Shown here: positions 34,809 through 44,359 of the stretch, piece after piece | Layout of the letters: the number at the start of each line of letters is the position of its first letter | Numbering within the stretch: position 1 is the stretch's first letter | Source: Rhodoferax sp. | GTDB lineage: Bacteria > Pseudomonadota > Gammaproteobacteria > Burkholderiales > Burkholderiaceae_C | Assembly (NCBI RefSeq): GCF_025354435.1 | Contig: NZ_JANXMU010000002.1 | Location: 36,185 to 100,184 of the forward strand | Length of the DNA stretch: 64,000 nucleotides | Reading direction: 5' to 3' | The notes under the pieces: model-generated | The model's input: only the letters and a program-made list of their open reading frames with translations | Told to the model about the DNA's origin: nothing | Databases searched by the model: none | Made by a program: the position numbers and the translations under genes

Positions 34809-35806
34809 TACTTATTTCCCCAGCACAGGTCCATGCCGACTTTGGTGTCTTTGCTGTCCACGCCCTTTTGTGGGTGGTCGGTGATCAGGGTCACGCCGGT
34901 GTCGGTGTAGCCGGTGGCTTTTTTGCCGTCTTTGGCAAATGCCACACCAGCGGCCACGCCCATGCTGGCCATCTTCAATGGGTACTGCTGCGAGGTGGCA
35001 GCAATCATGCCGGCCTTGACGTTCTTGATACCGGCACAGCCGCCGTCCACGGACACGATCAGTACGCCTTTTTCCTTGCCGGCAGCCTTCAGTGCCTGGT
35101 AGGCACCGGCAGCAGCGGGTTCGTTGATGGTGTACAGCACGTTGATGTCAGGGTTCTTTTGCAGGCAGTTTTCCATGGCGGTCTGGCCCTTGGCTTGGTC
35201 GCCATAGCTGTCGGCCATGCAGACGATTTCAGCCGTCTTGGACAGTTCGTTGCTCTTGGCATCGGCGGCAGCCAGGCCAAAGCCGTTCATGAAGCCGTTG
35301 TGGCGTTGCGCGCCCACGGGGTGGCCGGGGAACAGGTCGAGCGTGGCGATCTTGGCGGGCTTGCCAGCCATGACAGCCTTGGCGTACTGGCCAATCAGAA
35401 TGCCGGCCTTGTAGTTGTCGGTGGCAAACAGGGCATCGGTGCCTTCCACGGGGTCGGTGGGGCTGTCGAGTGCAATGAACATCACGCCTTGGGCCTGGGC
35501 CTTCTTGATGGCGGGGATGATGGCCTTGGAATCGTTGGGCGTGATCATGATGGTCTTGGCACCGGCGGCCATCATGTTTTCGATGGCGGTGATCTGGCCG
35601 GCGTTGTCGCCGTCTTGCTTGCCTGCGGCGCTGAGCAACTTGGCACCGAGTTTCTTGGCCTCGGCTTGCGCACCTTCCTTCATCTTCACGAAAAACGGGT
35701 TCGTTTCGGTCTTGGTGATCAGGCCGATCACGGGTTCTGCAGCACACGCCGTGGTGGCGGCAAAAGCCAGAGCGGACAGCACCAGGGTGGCGGTATATTT
35801 TTTCAT
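34808..35806 (-). CDS. frcB: Periplasmic sugar-binding protein of ABC transporter (FrcB-like)
   Basis: 332 residues from the ATG at 35806 with AGGAGACAAC just upstream. A signal peptide (about 1-22, ending ATTACAA) exports it. The type-1 periplasmic-binding fold follows: VIGLITKTETNPFFVKMKEGA, GAKTIMITPNDSKAIIP, FIALDSPTDPVEGTDALFATD, and SVDGGCAGIKNVKAG. The asparagine/aspartate arrangement matches fructose/ribose-type proteins, best with FrcB. It is the first gene of the operon and its promoter holds the ROK-type dyad. Confidence 0.9.
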   Translation of the reverse strand: MKKYTATLVLSALAFAATTACAAEPVIGLITKTETNPFFVKMKEGAQAEAKKLGAKLLSAAGKQDGDNAGQITAIENMMAAGAKTIMITPNDSKAIIPAIKKAQAQGVMFIALDSPTDPVEGTDALFATDNYKAGILIGQYAKAVMAGKPAKIATLDLFPGHPVGAQRHNGFMNGFGLAAADAKSNELSKTAEIVCMADSYGDQAKGQTAMENCLQKNPDINVLYTINEPAAAGAYQALKAAGKEKGVLIVSVDGGCAGIKNVKAGMIAATSQQYPLKMASMGVAAGVAFAKDGKKATGYTDTGVTLITDHPQKGVDSKDTKVGMDLCWGNK

Positions 35807-35921
35807 GTTGTCTCCTAGAGAGGGGTGAACGCAAGGGTTCGGTTGGGGAACAGGTTCCAGCAAGGGGTGTGAACTATTTCACGCTGGTGCCGAACTATAA
35901 AACGAGCAGACTAACTAAATA

Positions 35922-35946
35922 AAGTTGCTTTAGTTATCGAAAACCC
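35922..35946. promoter_or_regulatory. Probable ROK-regulator operator
   Basis: TAACTAAA (35922-35929) and its perfect reverse complement TTTAGTTA (35939-35946) are separated by 9 bp. ROK regulators such as XylR bind AACTAA-type inverted repeats. It lies 116 bp before the frcB start codon and upstream of pncB on the other side. The pairing with the ROK gene is inference. Confidence 0.55.
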
Positions 35947-36046
35947 TAGGTTTTTCAACGAAAGGGTGCCGCTGCGCGAATCCCCTACACTTTGGCGCGA
36001 CCGTGTCTATAACTTCTCCGTATTTGCCCTGTGCCCGCCGATTTAT

Positions 36047-37243
36047 ATGATCATCACTAGCCTGCTGGATACCGATCTGTACAAGTTCACGATGATGCAG
36101 GTCGTGTTGCACCACTTCCCCGCCGCACAGGTGCAGTACCGTTTCAAATGCCGCAACCCGGGCGTGCAATTGGCCCCGTTTGTGGCCGAGATCCAGGCCG
36201 AAATCCGCGGGCTGTGCCGTCTGGGATTTTCCGAGGCCGAGCTGGGCTATCTGCGCTCCATGCGCTTTATCAAAAGCGACTTTGTGGACTTTCTGGGGCT
36301 GTTTAGGCTCAACGAGAAATACATCGCCGTGACCCCTTTGCCCAATGGCGAGATCGACATCTCCATACAAGGCCCTTGGCTGCACGTGATCCCGTTCGAG
36401 ATTCCGGTGCTGGCCATCGTTAACGAGGTGTACTTTCGCCACGCCACCACCGCGCCCGACATGGCGGTGGCACGGCAGCGGTTGCAGACCAAGATCACCC
36501 AGTTGCGCGGCGACGGCCTGATTGATCTCAAGATTGCCGACTACGGCACCCGCCGCCGCTACAGCAAAGCTTGGCACGAAGAGGTGCTGCGCACCTTGGT
36601 GGCCCAGCTGGGTTCAGGGCCTCAGGGGCAGTTTACGGGCACCAGTAATGTATTGTTTGCTATGCAATTAGGACTGACCCCGCTGGGCACCATGGCCCAC
36701 GAGTACCTGCAGGCCTGCCAGGCCCTGGGCCCGCGTCTGCGCGACAGCCAGGTGTTTGGTTTCGAGATGTGGGCCAAGGAATACCGCGGCGACTTAGGCA
36801 TTGCGCTCAGCGACGTGTATGGCATGGATGCCTTCCTGCGCGACTTCGACATGTACTTCTGTAAGCTTTTCGACGGCGCGCGGCATGACAGCGGCGACCC
36901 GTTCCAGTGGGGCGAGCGACTGCTGGCGCACTACAAAAAAAACCGCGTCGATCCGCTCACCAAGGTGCTGATCTTCAGCGATGGCCTGACTGTGCCGCGC
37001 ACCATTGCGCTGTACCAGCAGTTCCGCGGCCGCTGCCTGCTGGCCTTTGGCATTGGCACCAACCTGACCAACGACATGGGCGACCCGCCAGCACACGTGC
37101 CGCTGCAAATCGTCATCAAGATGATCCGCTGCAACGGCCAGCCGGTGGCCAAGCTATCTGACTCGCCCGGCAAGAATATGTGCGAAGACGAAAAGTACGT
37201 TGGCTACTTGCGCCAAGTTTTTGAAATTGAGACACCCCTATGA
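36047..37243 (+). CDS. pncB: Nicotinate phosphoribosyltransferase
   Basis: 398 residues from the ATG at 36047 ([16 protein letters not shown]); a longer frame starts at 35966 but only adds non-family residues. It converts nicotinate and PRPP to nicotinate mononucleotide in NAD salvage. Family landmarks are the N-terminal [11 protein letters not shown], the PRPP region [12 protein letters not shown], and GTMAHEYLQ with the His that is phosphorylated during ATP coupling. The stop overlaps the start of the next gene (ATGA), so both are co-translated. Confidence 0.96.
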   Translation: MIITSLLDTDLYKFTMMQVVLHHFPAAQVQYRFKCRNPGVQLAPFVAEIQAEIRGLCRLGFSEAELGYLRSMRFIKSDFVDFLGLFRLNEKYIAVTPLPNGEIDISIQGPWLHVIPFEIPVLAIVNEVYFRHATTAPDMAVARQRLQTKITQLRGDGLIDLKIADYGTRRRYSKAWHEEVLRTLVAQLGSGPQGQFTGTSNVLFAMQLGLTPLGTMAHEYLQACQALGPRLRDSQVFGFEMWAKEYRGDLGIALSDVYGMDAFLRDFDMYFCKLFDGARHDSGDPFQWGERLLAHYKKNRVDPLTKVLIFSDGLTVPRTIALYQQFRGRCLLAFGIGTNLTNDMGDPPAHVPLQIVIKMIRCNGQPVAKLSDSPGKNMCEDEKYVGYLRQVFEIETPL

Positions 37244-38226
37244 CCAAACCTGCCATTCTTGTTGCCCGCAAAATCTTCCCCGCCACCATCGCCGCCCTGG
37301 AGCAGCACTTTGAGGTGGAATCCAACCAAGACGACGCATCCTGGAGCAAAGCCGAGCTGATCGCCCGCCTGCAGGGCAAGGTGGGTGCCTTCACCACCGG
37401 CAGCGAGCGCATCGATGCCGAGCTGCTGACCGCCTGCCCGCAGTTGCGCATCTGCGCCAACATGGCAGTGGGTTACAACAATTTCGACATCGACGCGATG
37501 AGCGCCGCCGGCGTGCTGGCTACCAACGCGCCCGATGTGCTGACCGAAACCACCGCCGACTTCGGCTTCGCCCTGCTGATGGCCACCGCCCGCCGCATCA
37601 GCGAGAGCGAGCATTTCCTGCGCGCCGGGCTGTGGAAAAAATGGAGCTACGACATGTTTGCCGGAGCCGAAATCCACGGCAGTACGCTGGGCATCATCGG
37701 TATGGGCCGCATCGGCCAGGGCATCGCCAAGCGCGGCGCCCACGGCTTTGGCATGAATGTGATTTATCACAACCGCAGCCAGTTGGATGCGGCTACCGAG
37801 GCCGACTGCAAGGCCCGTTTTGTCTCCAAAGAAGAGCTGCTCAAGACTGCCGACCACGTGGTGCTGGTGGTGCCGTATTCCGCTGCCTCACACCACACCA
37901 TCGGTGCGGCCGAGCTGGCGTTGATGCAGCCTACTGCCACCTTGGTCAACATCGCGCGCGGCGGCATTGTGGACGACGCGGCCCTGGCCGTGGCCCTGCG
38001 CGATGGCCGCATCGCCGCCGCCGGGCTGGACGTGTTCGAGGGCGAACCCAAGGTTCACCCCGACCTGCTCACCGTACCCAACGTGGTGCTGACCCCGCAC
38101 ATCGCCAGCGCCACCGTGGCCACCCGTACGGCCATGGCACAACTGGCGGCCGACAACCTGATCGGATTTTTGATACAAAACAAGCCGCTCACGCCCATCA
38201 ATGCTGCACAAGTAGCTAGCAAATAG
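37240..38226 (+). CDS. D-2-hydroxyacid dehydrogenase (glyoxylate/hydroxypyruvate reductase-like)
   Basis: 328 residues, coupled to pncB by a 4-base overlap. The NAD(P)-binding motif is [12 protein letters not shown] (about 152-163). Catalytic residues follow the family pattern: Arg in [10 protein letters not shown], Glu in [10 protein letters not shown] and His in TPHIASAT. The N-terminal [15 protein letters not shown] is the substrate-domain strand set. It reduces glyoxylate, hydroxypyruvate or another 2-keto acid; gluconate-type substrates are also possible. Association with NAD salvage may reflect shared cofactor use, but that is a guess. Confidence 0.92.
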   Translation: MTKPAILVARKIFPATIAALEQHFEVESNQDDASWSKAELIARLQGKVGAFTTGSERIDAELLTACPQLRICANMAVGYNNFDIDAMSAAGVLATNAPDVLTETTADFGFALLMATARRISESEHFLRAGLWKKWSYDMFAGAEIHGSTLGIIGMGRIGQGIAKRGAHGFGMNVIYHNRSQLDAATEADCKARFVSKEELLKTADHVVLVVPYSAASHHTIGAAELALMQPTATLVNIARGGIVDDAALAVALRDGRIAAAGLDVFEGEPKVHPDLLTVPNVVLTPHIASATVATRTAMAQLAADNLIGFLIQNKPLTPINAAQVASK

Positions 38227-38235
38227 ATAGTATTG

Positions 38236-39549
38236 ATGAGCTTGACCGAATGGGGGCTGCTGGCGCTGGCCGTGCTGAACTTGGCGCTGTTGTTGGCCTT
38301 GCTGCTGCGCAAGCCGCCCGAGGCCGACAATTCTGTCGTGGACCGCTTGGAGCGCGCCCAACGGGATTCCTCACGGGCCGACCGGCAAGAGCTGGGCACC
38401 AGTTTCGCCAATTTCCAGCGCACCCTGGTGCAGCAAAGTGCCGAGGCCACGCGCACGCAAAACACCCAGATCGACGCGCTGGCCCAGCAACTCGCCCTGC
38501 TGCAGCGCTCGGTCAGCGACACCCTGAGCACCCAGCTCCAGGCCCTGGGCGAATCCAACGCCCGGCGCATGGGCGAGGTGCGCGCCACGCTGGAGGCACA
38601 GCTGCTGCAGCTCCAGCAGAGCAATGCCGCCAAGCTGGATGAGATGCGCCAGACGGTGGACGAAAAGCTGCAAACCACCCTGGAAACCCGCCTGGGCGAA
38701 AGCTTCAAACAGGTGGCAGACCGGCTCGAGCAGGTGCACAAAGGCCTGGGCGAAATGCAGTCGCTGGCGCAGGGAGTGGGCGATTTGCAGCGCGTGCTGA
38801 CCAACGTCAAAACCCGTGGCATGTTCGGCGAGGTGCAGCTAGAGAATCTGTTGGAGCAGGTGCTGACGCCCGAGCAATACGGCAAGCAGGTCGAGACCAA
38901 GCCGCGCAGCAACCAGCGGGTGGACTTTGCAGTGCGCTTCCCCGGCCGCAGTGCCGACGGCGCGCCGGTCTGGCTGCCCATCGATGCCAAGTTTCCGCGC
39001 GACGACTACGAGCGCCTGCTCGATGCCCACGAACGTGCCGATGCGGTGGCGGCCGAGGCCTCTGCCAAGGCGCTGGAAGCCCGCATCCGCGCCGAGGCCA
39101 AGTCCATCGCCGAGAGCTACCTGGCCCCGCCGCACACCACCGACTTCGCCGTTCTGTTTTTGCCCATCGAAAGCCTGTACGCCGAGGTGCTGCGCCGCCC
39201 TGGCCTGATGGACAGCCTGCAGCGCGACTACCGCGTCACCCTGGCCGGGCCGACCACCTTGCTGGCCATGCTCAACAGCCTGCACATGGGCTTTCGCACC
39301 CTGGCGCTGGAGCAGCAGGCATCGGAAGTGTGGAAGGTGCTGGGCGCGGTGAAAACCGAGTTCGAGCGCTACGGCGAATGGGTGGCGCGTATCCGCGAAC
39401 AGGTGCAAAAAGCCTCCGACACCCTGGACAAGGCCGACACCCGCACCCGCCAGATGCGCCGTGCCCTGAAGGTGGTAGAGGCACTGCCCGAGACGGAAGC
39501 GCTGGCGCTGCTGCCCGCATCGGCGGATCTGGACGATGGTGCGCTGTGA
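38236..39549 (+). CDS. rmuC: DNA recombination protein RmuC
   Basis: 437 residues from the ATG at 38236, 9 bp after the preceding stop; a TTG directly before it is in frame but unnecessary. One transmembrane helix (about 7-24) anchors it. A long coiled coil (about 40-170) precedes the RmuC nuclease-like domain (about 190-390), with ILTNVKTRGMFGEVQLE-type and LPIDAKFPRDDYERL and FLPIESLYAEVL motifs. RmuC limits DNA inversion and rearrangement; its nuclease core is of the restriction-endonuclease fold. It ends just before an interspersed repeat. Confidence 0.95.
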   Translation: MSLTEWGLLALAVLNLALLLALLLRKPPEADNSVVDRLERAQRDSSRADRQELGTSFANFQRTLVQQSAEATRTQNTQIDALAQQLALLQRSVSDTLSTQLQALGESNARRMGEVRATLEAQLLQLQQSNAAKLDEMRQTVDEKLQTTLETRLGESFKQVADRLEQVHKGLGEMQSLAQGVGDLQRVLTNVKTRGMFGEVQLENLLEQVLTPEQYGKQVETKPRSNQRVDFAVRFPGRSADGAPVWLPIDAKFPRDDYERLLDAHERADAVAAEASAKALEARIRAEAKSIAESYLAPPHTTDFAVLFLPIESLYAEVLRRPGLMDSLQRDYRVTLAGPTTLLAMLNSLHMGFRTLALEQQASEVWKVLGAVKTEFERYGEWVARIREQVQKASDTLDKADTRTRQMRRALKVVEALPETEALALLPASADLDDGAL

Positions 39550-39565
39550 GCGATGTTGCTCCTTA

Positions 39566-39625
39566 AATAATAGCTTCTAGTGTAAGTGGAATATGCGCTA
39601 GAGCCTGATTTGGTATATAAATTTC
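39566..39625 (+). repeat. Interspersed GCTAGCG palindromic repeat, copy 10
   Basis: AATAATAGCTTCTAGTG ... ATATGCGCTAGAGCCTGATTTGGTATATAAATTT between rmuC and the MFS gene. Left arm partly decayed (TTCTAGTG). Confidence 0.75.
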
Positions 39626-39629
39626 TGCC

Positions 39630-40797
39630 ATGAACCCTGCGTTGGCTCGCCTCATCGCCGCCCAGATTTGCCTGCACGCCTGTATGACCGGCATCCGCCT
39701 GGCCGCTCCTTTGCTGGCTTTGCATGCCGGTCACAGCGGGCTGGCGGTAGGGGGCTTGCTGGCCTTGTTTGCCTTAACCCAGGTGTTTCTGGCCCTGCCC
39801 GCCGGGCGCTACGCGGACCGCCACGGCTTGCGCAAGCCGGTGACCATCAGCGTGGGCATGGCCGTGCTGGGCGCGGTGCTGGCGGCGGCATTTCCGGTCT
39901 ATCCGGTGCTGTGTGCCAGCGCGCTGCTGACCGGCGGGGCCACCGGCATCGCGGTGATTGCCTTGCAGCGCCATGTGGGCCGCGCGGCCGAGGGTTCCAC
40001 CCAGCTCAAGCAGGTGTTCAGTTGGTTGGCGCTGGGGCCTGCACTGTCTAACTTCATCGGGCCGTTTGCAGCCGGGTTGATGATCGACCACGCGGGCAGC
40101 GTGCCCGCCGACCAGTGGGGGTTTCAGGCGGCATTTGCCCTGATGGTGGTACTGCCGCTGGCCACCTGGGCATTGGTGCAGGGCGTGCAAGAGCTGCCGC
40201 CCATCCACGCCGTGCAGGGCGCAGCCAAGCCACGCGTATTGGACTTGCTGCACGACCCCATGTTGCGCCGTCTGCTGCTGGTGAACTGGTTTTTATCGTC
40301 CTGCTGGGATGTGCACACTTTTGTGGTGCCCATCCTGGGCCACGAGCGCGGCTTGAGCGCCTCGACCATCGGCACCATCCTGGGCGGTTTTGCGATTGCG
40401 GCCGCGGTGGTGCGCATGGCTATGCCGATGGTGGCTGCACGACTGCGCGGTGATTGTGGGCGCGATGTGGATGACGGCCGCACTGTTTGCGCTGTATCCG
40501 TTGTTGCCCAGCGCGGTGGCGATGGGCGTGTGTTCGGTGTTCTTGGGCTTGGCTCTGGGTTCGGTACAGCCCATGATCATGAGTACTCTGCACCAGATCA
40601 CTCCCGCGCACCGCCACGGCGAGGCCCTGGGCCTGCGGCTGATGAGCATCAATGCGTCCAGTGTGGTGATGCCGCTGCTGTTTGGCGCAGCCAGCGCCTA
40701 CGTGGGCGTGGCCGGACTGTTTTGGGTGGTGGGGGCCGTGGTGGGCGGCGGCTCTAAAGTGGCTTGGCCGCTTAAATTTTATAAAACGCCCGAATAG
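39630..40797 (+). pseudogene. MFS transporter with a frameshift near 40440-40455
   Basis: The frame from the ATG at 39630 encodes a major-facilitator protein (ALPAGRYADRHGLRKPVT is the MFS loop motif) up to VVRMAMPMVAARL at about 40448. After that it turns into a Gly/Arg-rich non-membrane tail. The transporter continues in the next frame as VIVGAMWMTAALFALYPLL ... and ends at 40797. Joined, the two give about 389 residues with 12 likely helices. Comparison with ordinary MFS sequences suggests a small deletion at GCACGACTGCGCGGTGATT. It may be a true pseudogene or a sequencing error. The substrate is unknown. The 3' end overlaps the convergent LOG gene by 26 bp. Confidence 0.8.
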
Positions 40798-41635
40798 CCG
40801 TCCACGCGTCTTCGGGGGTGTCGACGAAGTTAAACAGGTCCATGTCGCTGGCGGAGATGGCACCTTCTTCGATCAGCACGTCAAAGTTGATCAGCTTTTT
40901 CCAGTAGTCCACACCAAACAAAATGATGGGTACGGCCTTGGTTTTGCCGGTTTGTACCAGGGTTACCACTTCAAACAGTTCGTCCAGCGTGCCAAAGCCG
41001 CCAGGGAAGGCCACCAGGGCTTTGGCGCGCATCATGAAATGCATTTTGCGCAGCGCAAAGTAGTGAAACTTGAAGTTCAGGCTGGGCGACACGTAGCGGT
41101 TGCCGCCTTGCTCGTGGGGCAGGGCGATGCTCAGGCCCACGTTCAGTGCGCCCATCTCATGCGCACCGCGGTTGGCGGCTTCCATGATGCCGGGGCCACC
41201 GCCGGTGCAGATGTAGATGCGGTCGGCAGCGGGACGGTTGGCGCTGTAGTTGGCCACCAGCCGGGCAAACAGGCGGGCCTGGTCGTAGTAGCGGGCGTTG
41301 CGCATGCGACGCTGGGCGATTTTCAGGGCCTCGACATCGCCGCTGGCTTCGGCGGCTGCCAGCGCAGGCTGCGCGTCTTCGGGGGCTGGGAAGCGGGCGC
41401 TGCCGAAGACGACGACGGTGTTTTCAATCCCTTGGGCTTGTTGGGCCAGGTCGGGCTTGAGCATTTCCAGCTGAAAGCGGATGCCGCGGGTTTCGCGGCG
41501 CAGTAAAAACTCGGGGTCGGCAAAGGCCAAGCGGTAGGCATCGGTGTCGAGCGGTTGGCCGTTGTTGGCGTGGGCTTGCAGGTCGGCCCAGGCCAGGGCG
41601 ACGTTGCGGTCATTCAGTGCATCAGTATTTTCCAT
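40772..41635 (-). CDS. LOG-family protein (cytokinin phosphoribohydrolase type)
   Basis: 287 residues. The family signature is complete: GGGPGIMEAANRGAHE (about 153) and PGGFGTLDELFE (about 225), with Arg and Glu of the AMP site. It has an N-terminal extension compared with the 190-residue LOG proteins, matching the larger type. LOG enzymes release adenine-type bases from nucleoside 5'-monophosphates; in bacteria the role is often nucleotide salvage or cytokinin production. No cytokinin pathway gene is near. Its end overlaps the MFS end. Confidence 0.9.
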   Translation of the reverse strand: MENTDALNDRNVALAWADLQAHANNGQPLDTDAYRLAFADPEFLLRRETRGIRFQLEMLKPDLAQQAQGIENTVVVFGSARFPAPEDAQPALAAAEASGDVEALKIAQRRMRNARYYDQARLFARLVANYSANRPAADRIYICTGGGPGIMEAANRGAHEMGALNVGLSIALPHEQGGNRYVSPSLNFKFHYFALRKMHFMMRAKALVAFPGGFGTLDELFEVVTLVQTGKTKAVPIILFGVDYWKKLINFDVLIEEGAISASDMDLFNFVDTPEDAWTAIRAFYKI

Positions 41636-41704
41636 AAGGGGATTGTGGTCCTAAAACATGGCACTTTTGTGTGGCGGGGCGGTAAATTGCAGTCCCGACG
41701 GGCC

Positions 41705-41742
41705 AAAAAAAAGGCCGGCTGCGGAGGGCACCGCGGCCAGCC
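41705..41742 (-). terminator. Intrinsic terminator of the BON lipoprotein gene
   Basis: GGCCGGCTGCGG (41713-41724) pairs, with two G.U pairs, with CCGCGGCCAGCC (41731-41742). On the minus strand it is followed by eight T residues (41705-41712). Confidence 0.88.
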
Positions 41743-41766
41743 TAGTTAACCGGAGATCGCGGTTTC

Positions 41767-42084
41767 TTAAGGGCGCACGACCAGGTCGTTGCGCACAGAG
41801 CTCACGCCCTTGACGTTGCGGGCAATGGATTCGGCCTGGCTCTTTTCGGCACCGGATTTGGCGAAGCCCGACAAGATGACGGTGCCTTTGAGGGTTTGCA
41901 CGCTGATGGCGCCGGCATCGACGGTTTTGTCATCGACAAAGCGGGCCTTGACCGAGGTGGTGATGGCTGCGTCGTCCACATATGCGCCCACAGTTTCTTG
42001 CTTGCGCACGACAGCGCAGCCGGTGGCGGCGAGGATGGTGGTACCTGCAATGGCAGCAAAAGCGATGGCACGGATAAATTGCAT
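41767..42084 (-). CDS. BON-domain lipoprotein
   Basis: 105 residues. A lipoprotein signal ending LAATGC (Cys about 23) precedes a single BON domain (about 35-105), with [35 protein letters not shown] split across its strands and the final [12 protein letters not shown] domains (as in OsmY) bind phospholipid and are induced by osmotic or envelope stress. Being in the outer membrane with one BON domain it likely helps envelope integrity. Its own terminator lies downstream; a GAGAG ribosome site precedes the start. Confidence 0.92.
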   Translation of the reverse strand: MQFIRAIAFAAIAGTTILAATGCAVVRKQETVGAYVDDAAITTSVKARFVDDKTVDAGAISVQTLKGTVILSGFAKSGAEKSQAESIARNVKGVSSVRNDLVVRP

Positions 42085-42318
42085 GGAGAGTCCTCAAAAT
42101 GTTGTTGTTACCCACCTAAAACGCTCCAACCCCGGCCGACGCTGACACCACCAGCGCTGGAATTGTTACAAATTGCGCAGGCTGGATGCCGTTGGGGCCA
42201 TGGTTCGGGCTTTTCCACCGTAGTTTCCACAATGGCGACGCGTATTTTTGCGAATAAATTAAACATTGTTCTGCTGCCTGTGTGGGCGGCCATTTATTTA
42301 TCCAGAAAGGTTTGCCCC

Positions 42319-43665
42319 ATGCACTCAGATACTCCGGCGGCCAAGAAGCCGTTTTACAAGTCCCTTTACGTGCAAGTGCTGTTCGCGGTCGCCATGGGCG
42401 TGGCGTTGGGACATTTCCAGCCCGATCTGGGCGCGCAGATGAAGCCGTTGGGCGATGGCTTCATCAAGCTGATCAAGATGCTGATTGCTCCGATCATTTT
42501 CTGTACCGTGGTGGTGGGTATCGCCGGTATGGAAGACATGAAGAAGGTCGGCAAAACCGGCGGCCTGGCGCTGCTGTACTTTGAAATCATGAGCACGCTG
42601 GCGCTGATCGTTGGCTTGGTCATGGTCAACCTGATCCAGCCCGGCTCGGGCATGCATATTGATGCCTCCACGCTGGACACCAAGGGCATTGCGGCCTACA
42701 CCGCTCCCGGCAAGATGGTTACCACCACCGACTTTTTGCTCAACGTGATTCCCTCCACGGTGGTAGATGCGTTTGCCAAAGGCGAAATCCTGCAGGTGCT
42801 GCTGTTTGCGGTGATGTTCGGCTTTGCGCTGCACAAGTTTGGCGGCCGGGGCACCCAGGTGTTTGACTTCATCGAGAAGTTCTCGCACGTGATGTTCGAC
42901 ATCGTGGGCATGGTCATGAAAGTGGCTCCGATCGGCGCGTTCGGTGCCATGGCCTTCACCATCGGCAAGTACGGCGTGGATTCGCTGGTGTCGCTGGGCA
43001 AGCTGATGGGTACCTTCTACGGCACCTGTCTGATCTTCGTGTTTGTAATTCTGGGTATCGTGGCGCGGCTGCATGGTTTCAGCATCTTGAAGTTCGTCAA
43101 GTACATCAAGGAAGAACTGTTGATCGTGCTGGGTACTTCGTCCAGCGAGTCGGTGCTGCCCCGCATGATGGAGAAGATGGAAAACGCCGGTGCCAAGAAA
43201 TCGGTGGTCGGCCTGGTCATTCCTACCGGCTATTCGTTCAACCTGGACGGCACCTCCATTTACCTGACCATGGCGGTGGTGTTCATCGCCCAGGCCACCG
43301 ACACCCCGATGAGCATCGGCCAGCAGATCACCTTGCTACTGGTGCTGCTGCTCACCTCCAAGGGTGCAGCCGGTGTGACGGGCAGCGGCTTCATCGTGCT
43401 GGCCGCCACCTTGTCTGCCGTGGGCCATGTACCCGTAGCCGGTTTGGCGCTGATTCTGGGTATTGACCGTTTCATGTCCGAAGCCCGCGCCTTGACCAAC
43501 CTGGTCGGCAACGGTGTAGCCACCCTGGTCGTGGCCAAATGGACTGGCGACCTGGACATGAAGCGCCTGGATGCCGCCTTGAACAACGAAACCTGGGAAG
43601 AAGCCAATACGCCTGAAGTCATGCTGGACAAGACCACTTCTCGCATGGCCGGAACCGGACGCTGA
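42319..43665 (+). CDS. dctA: C4-dicarboxylate transporter DctA
   Basis: 448 residues from the ATG at 42319, with AAAGG upstream; a longer frame has no homology. It is a DAACS-family symporter for succinate, fumarate and malate at the inner membrane. DctA/GltP motifs visible are [18 protein letters not shown] (the serine-rich re-entrant loop), [12 protein letters not shown], and [19 protein letters not shown] strong terminator follows. The histidine kinase near 54 kb resembles DctB-type sensors, but is 9 kb away, so a regulatory link is only possible. Confidence 0.97.
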   Translation: MHSDTPAAKKPFYKSLYVQVLFAVAMGVALGHFQPDLGAQMKPLGDGFIKLIKMLIAPIIFCTVVVGIAGMEDMKKVGKTGGLALLYFEIMSTLALIVGLVMVNLIQPGSGMHIDASTLDTKGIAAYTAPGKMVTTTDFLLNVIPSTVVDAFAKGEILQVLLFAVMFGFALHKFGGRGTQVFDFIEKFSHVMFDIVGMVMKVAPIGAFGAMAFTIGKYGVDSLVSLGKLMGTFYGTCLIFVFVILGIVARLHGFSILKFVKYIKEELLIVLGTSSSESVLPRMMEKMENAGAKKSVVGLVIPTGYSFNLDGTSIYLTMAVVFIAQATDTPMSIGQQITLLLVLLLTSKGAAGVTGSGFIVLAATLSAVGHVPVAGLALILGIDRFMSEARALTNLVGNGVATLVVAKWTGDLDMKRLDAALNNETWEEANTPEVMLDKTTSRMAGTGR

Positions 43666-43673
43666 ATGGGGTA

Positions 43674-43732
43674 TAAAAATGGCCTCTAGCGCATACTCTA
43701 ATTGCGCTAGCAGCTATTAAATAGATAGTATT
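43674..43732 (-). repeat. Interspersed GCTAGCG palindromic repeat, copy 11
   Basis: AAAAATGGCCTCTAGCGCATACTC and ATTGCGCTAGCAGCTATTAAATAG. Both arms are well kept (CTAGCGCA / TGCGCTAG). It lies between the dctA stop and its terminator. Confidence 0.85.
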
Positions 43733-43734
43733 TC

Positions 43735-43770
43735 AAAACGCCACCGCAGGCTTGTCTGCGGTGGCGTTTT
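43735..43770 (+). terminator. Intrinsic terminator of dctA
   Basis: AAAACGCCACCGCAG (43735-43749) pairs perfectly with CTGCGGTGGCGTTTT (43756-43770) over a GCTTGT loop, giving a 15-bp stem with A/T-rich flanks. Confidence 0.93.
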
Positions 43771-44359
43771 GCATTGCGGGCCCAGCAGGCCTATTGCTGC
43801 ATTTTGGCGGGCAGATGTTGCGCAGCATGTGGACCGGTGCGATGGCCCGCCTGGATCTGGTCTGGCCCCAAGCTGCCGGTCAGGCGATTGGGGTGGTCGA
43901 TAAATATGTATGCCGTCTGGTGAGCCTGGCAGACCCCCATGTGGTCCTGGAACGGAGCCGTTTGGTGTGGCAGAGCAGCTCTGCCGAACTCCATGCCGAG
44001 TGCAATCTCTGGGTCTGTTATCGGGTGGCGGGCGGCGGTAGGGGGGGAGGGCTTCGCAGTGCGCTGTGGTGCTCCATGGCGATGCTGGCCGAGCCCTCTG
44101 GATACAAGCCTGTTGCCTCTGGTGCACAGCGTCTTATCGCCTTCTTGTGGGGCTTGAGGCTAGGTCGCCAAACTTGGCTTTGCTCTACCATTTTTCGGCG
44201 AATCAGTCACGCGAATGTGAATTTCCATCCTCAAAAATAGGTACATTTGAATAAGCCATAGGGGGCGTTACATAACTTGCAAAGTAGTATGGAATAAGTC
44301 CGTTTTACGTAACAATGTGTACATCTATTCGGTCTTAAATCCAATATTACGGAGTAAGT
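43771..44359. other. Long intergenic region between dctA and the acylase gene
   Basis: 589 bp. The only coding-like signal is on the minus strand (43791-44077; see next entry). The plus-strand frame 43752-44240 starts inside the terminator and is dismissed. From 44240 the DNA becomes AT-rich and includes the TTACGTAA palindrome (about 44305-44312), a likely promoter region for the acylase gene. Nothing else is recognised. Confidence 0.5.
43791..44077 (-). pseudogene. Possible small gene interrupted at a G7 tract
   Basis: From the ATG at 44077 the frame reads MEHHSALRSPPPLPPPATR and stops. If the run of seven G at 44041-44047 (C on the minus strand) had one more base, the frame would continue through ITDPEIALGMEFGRAALP and QTAYIFIDHPNRLTG to the TAG at 43791, about 95 residues with GC-rich third positions. 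This suggests a frameshifted gene, a contingency tract, or a sequencing error. No family is recognised and no good ribosome site is seen, so confidence is low. Confidence 0.3.

Noticed and set aside
43752..44240. Plus-strand open frame of 162 residues after dctA
   Set aside because: Starts inside the dctA terminator, has no ribosome site and no recognisable domain.
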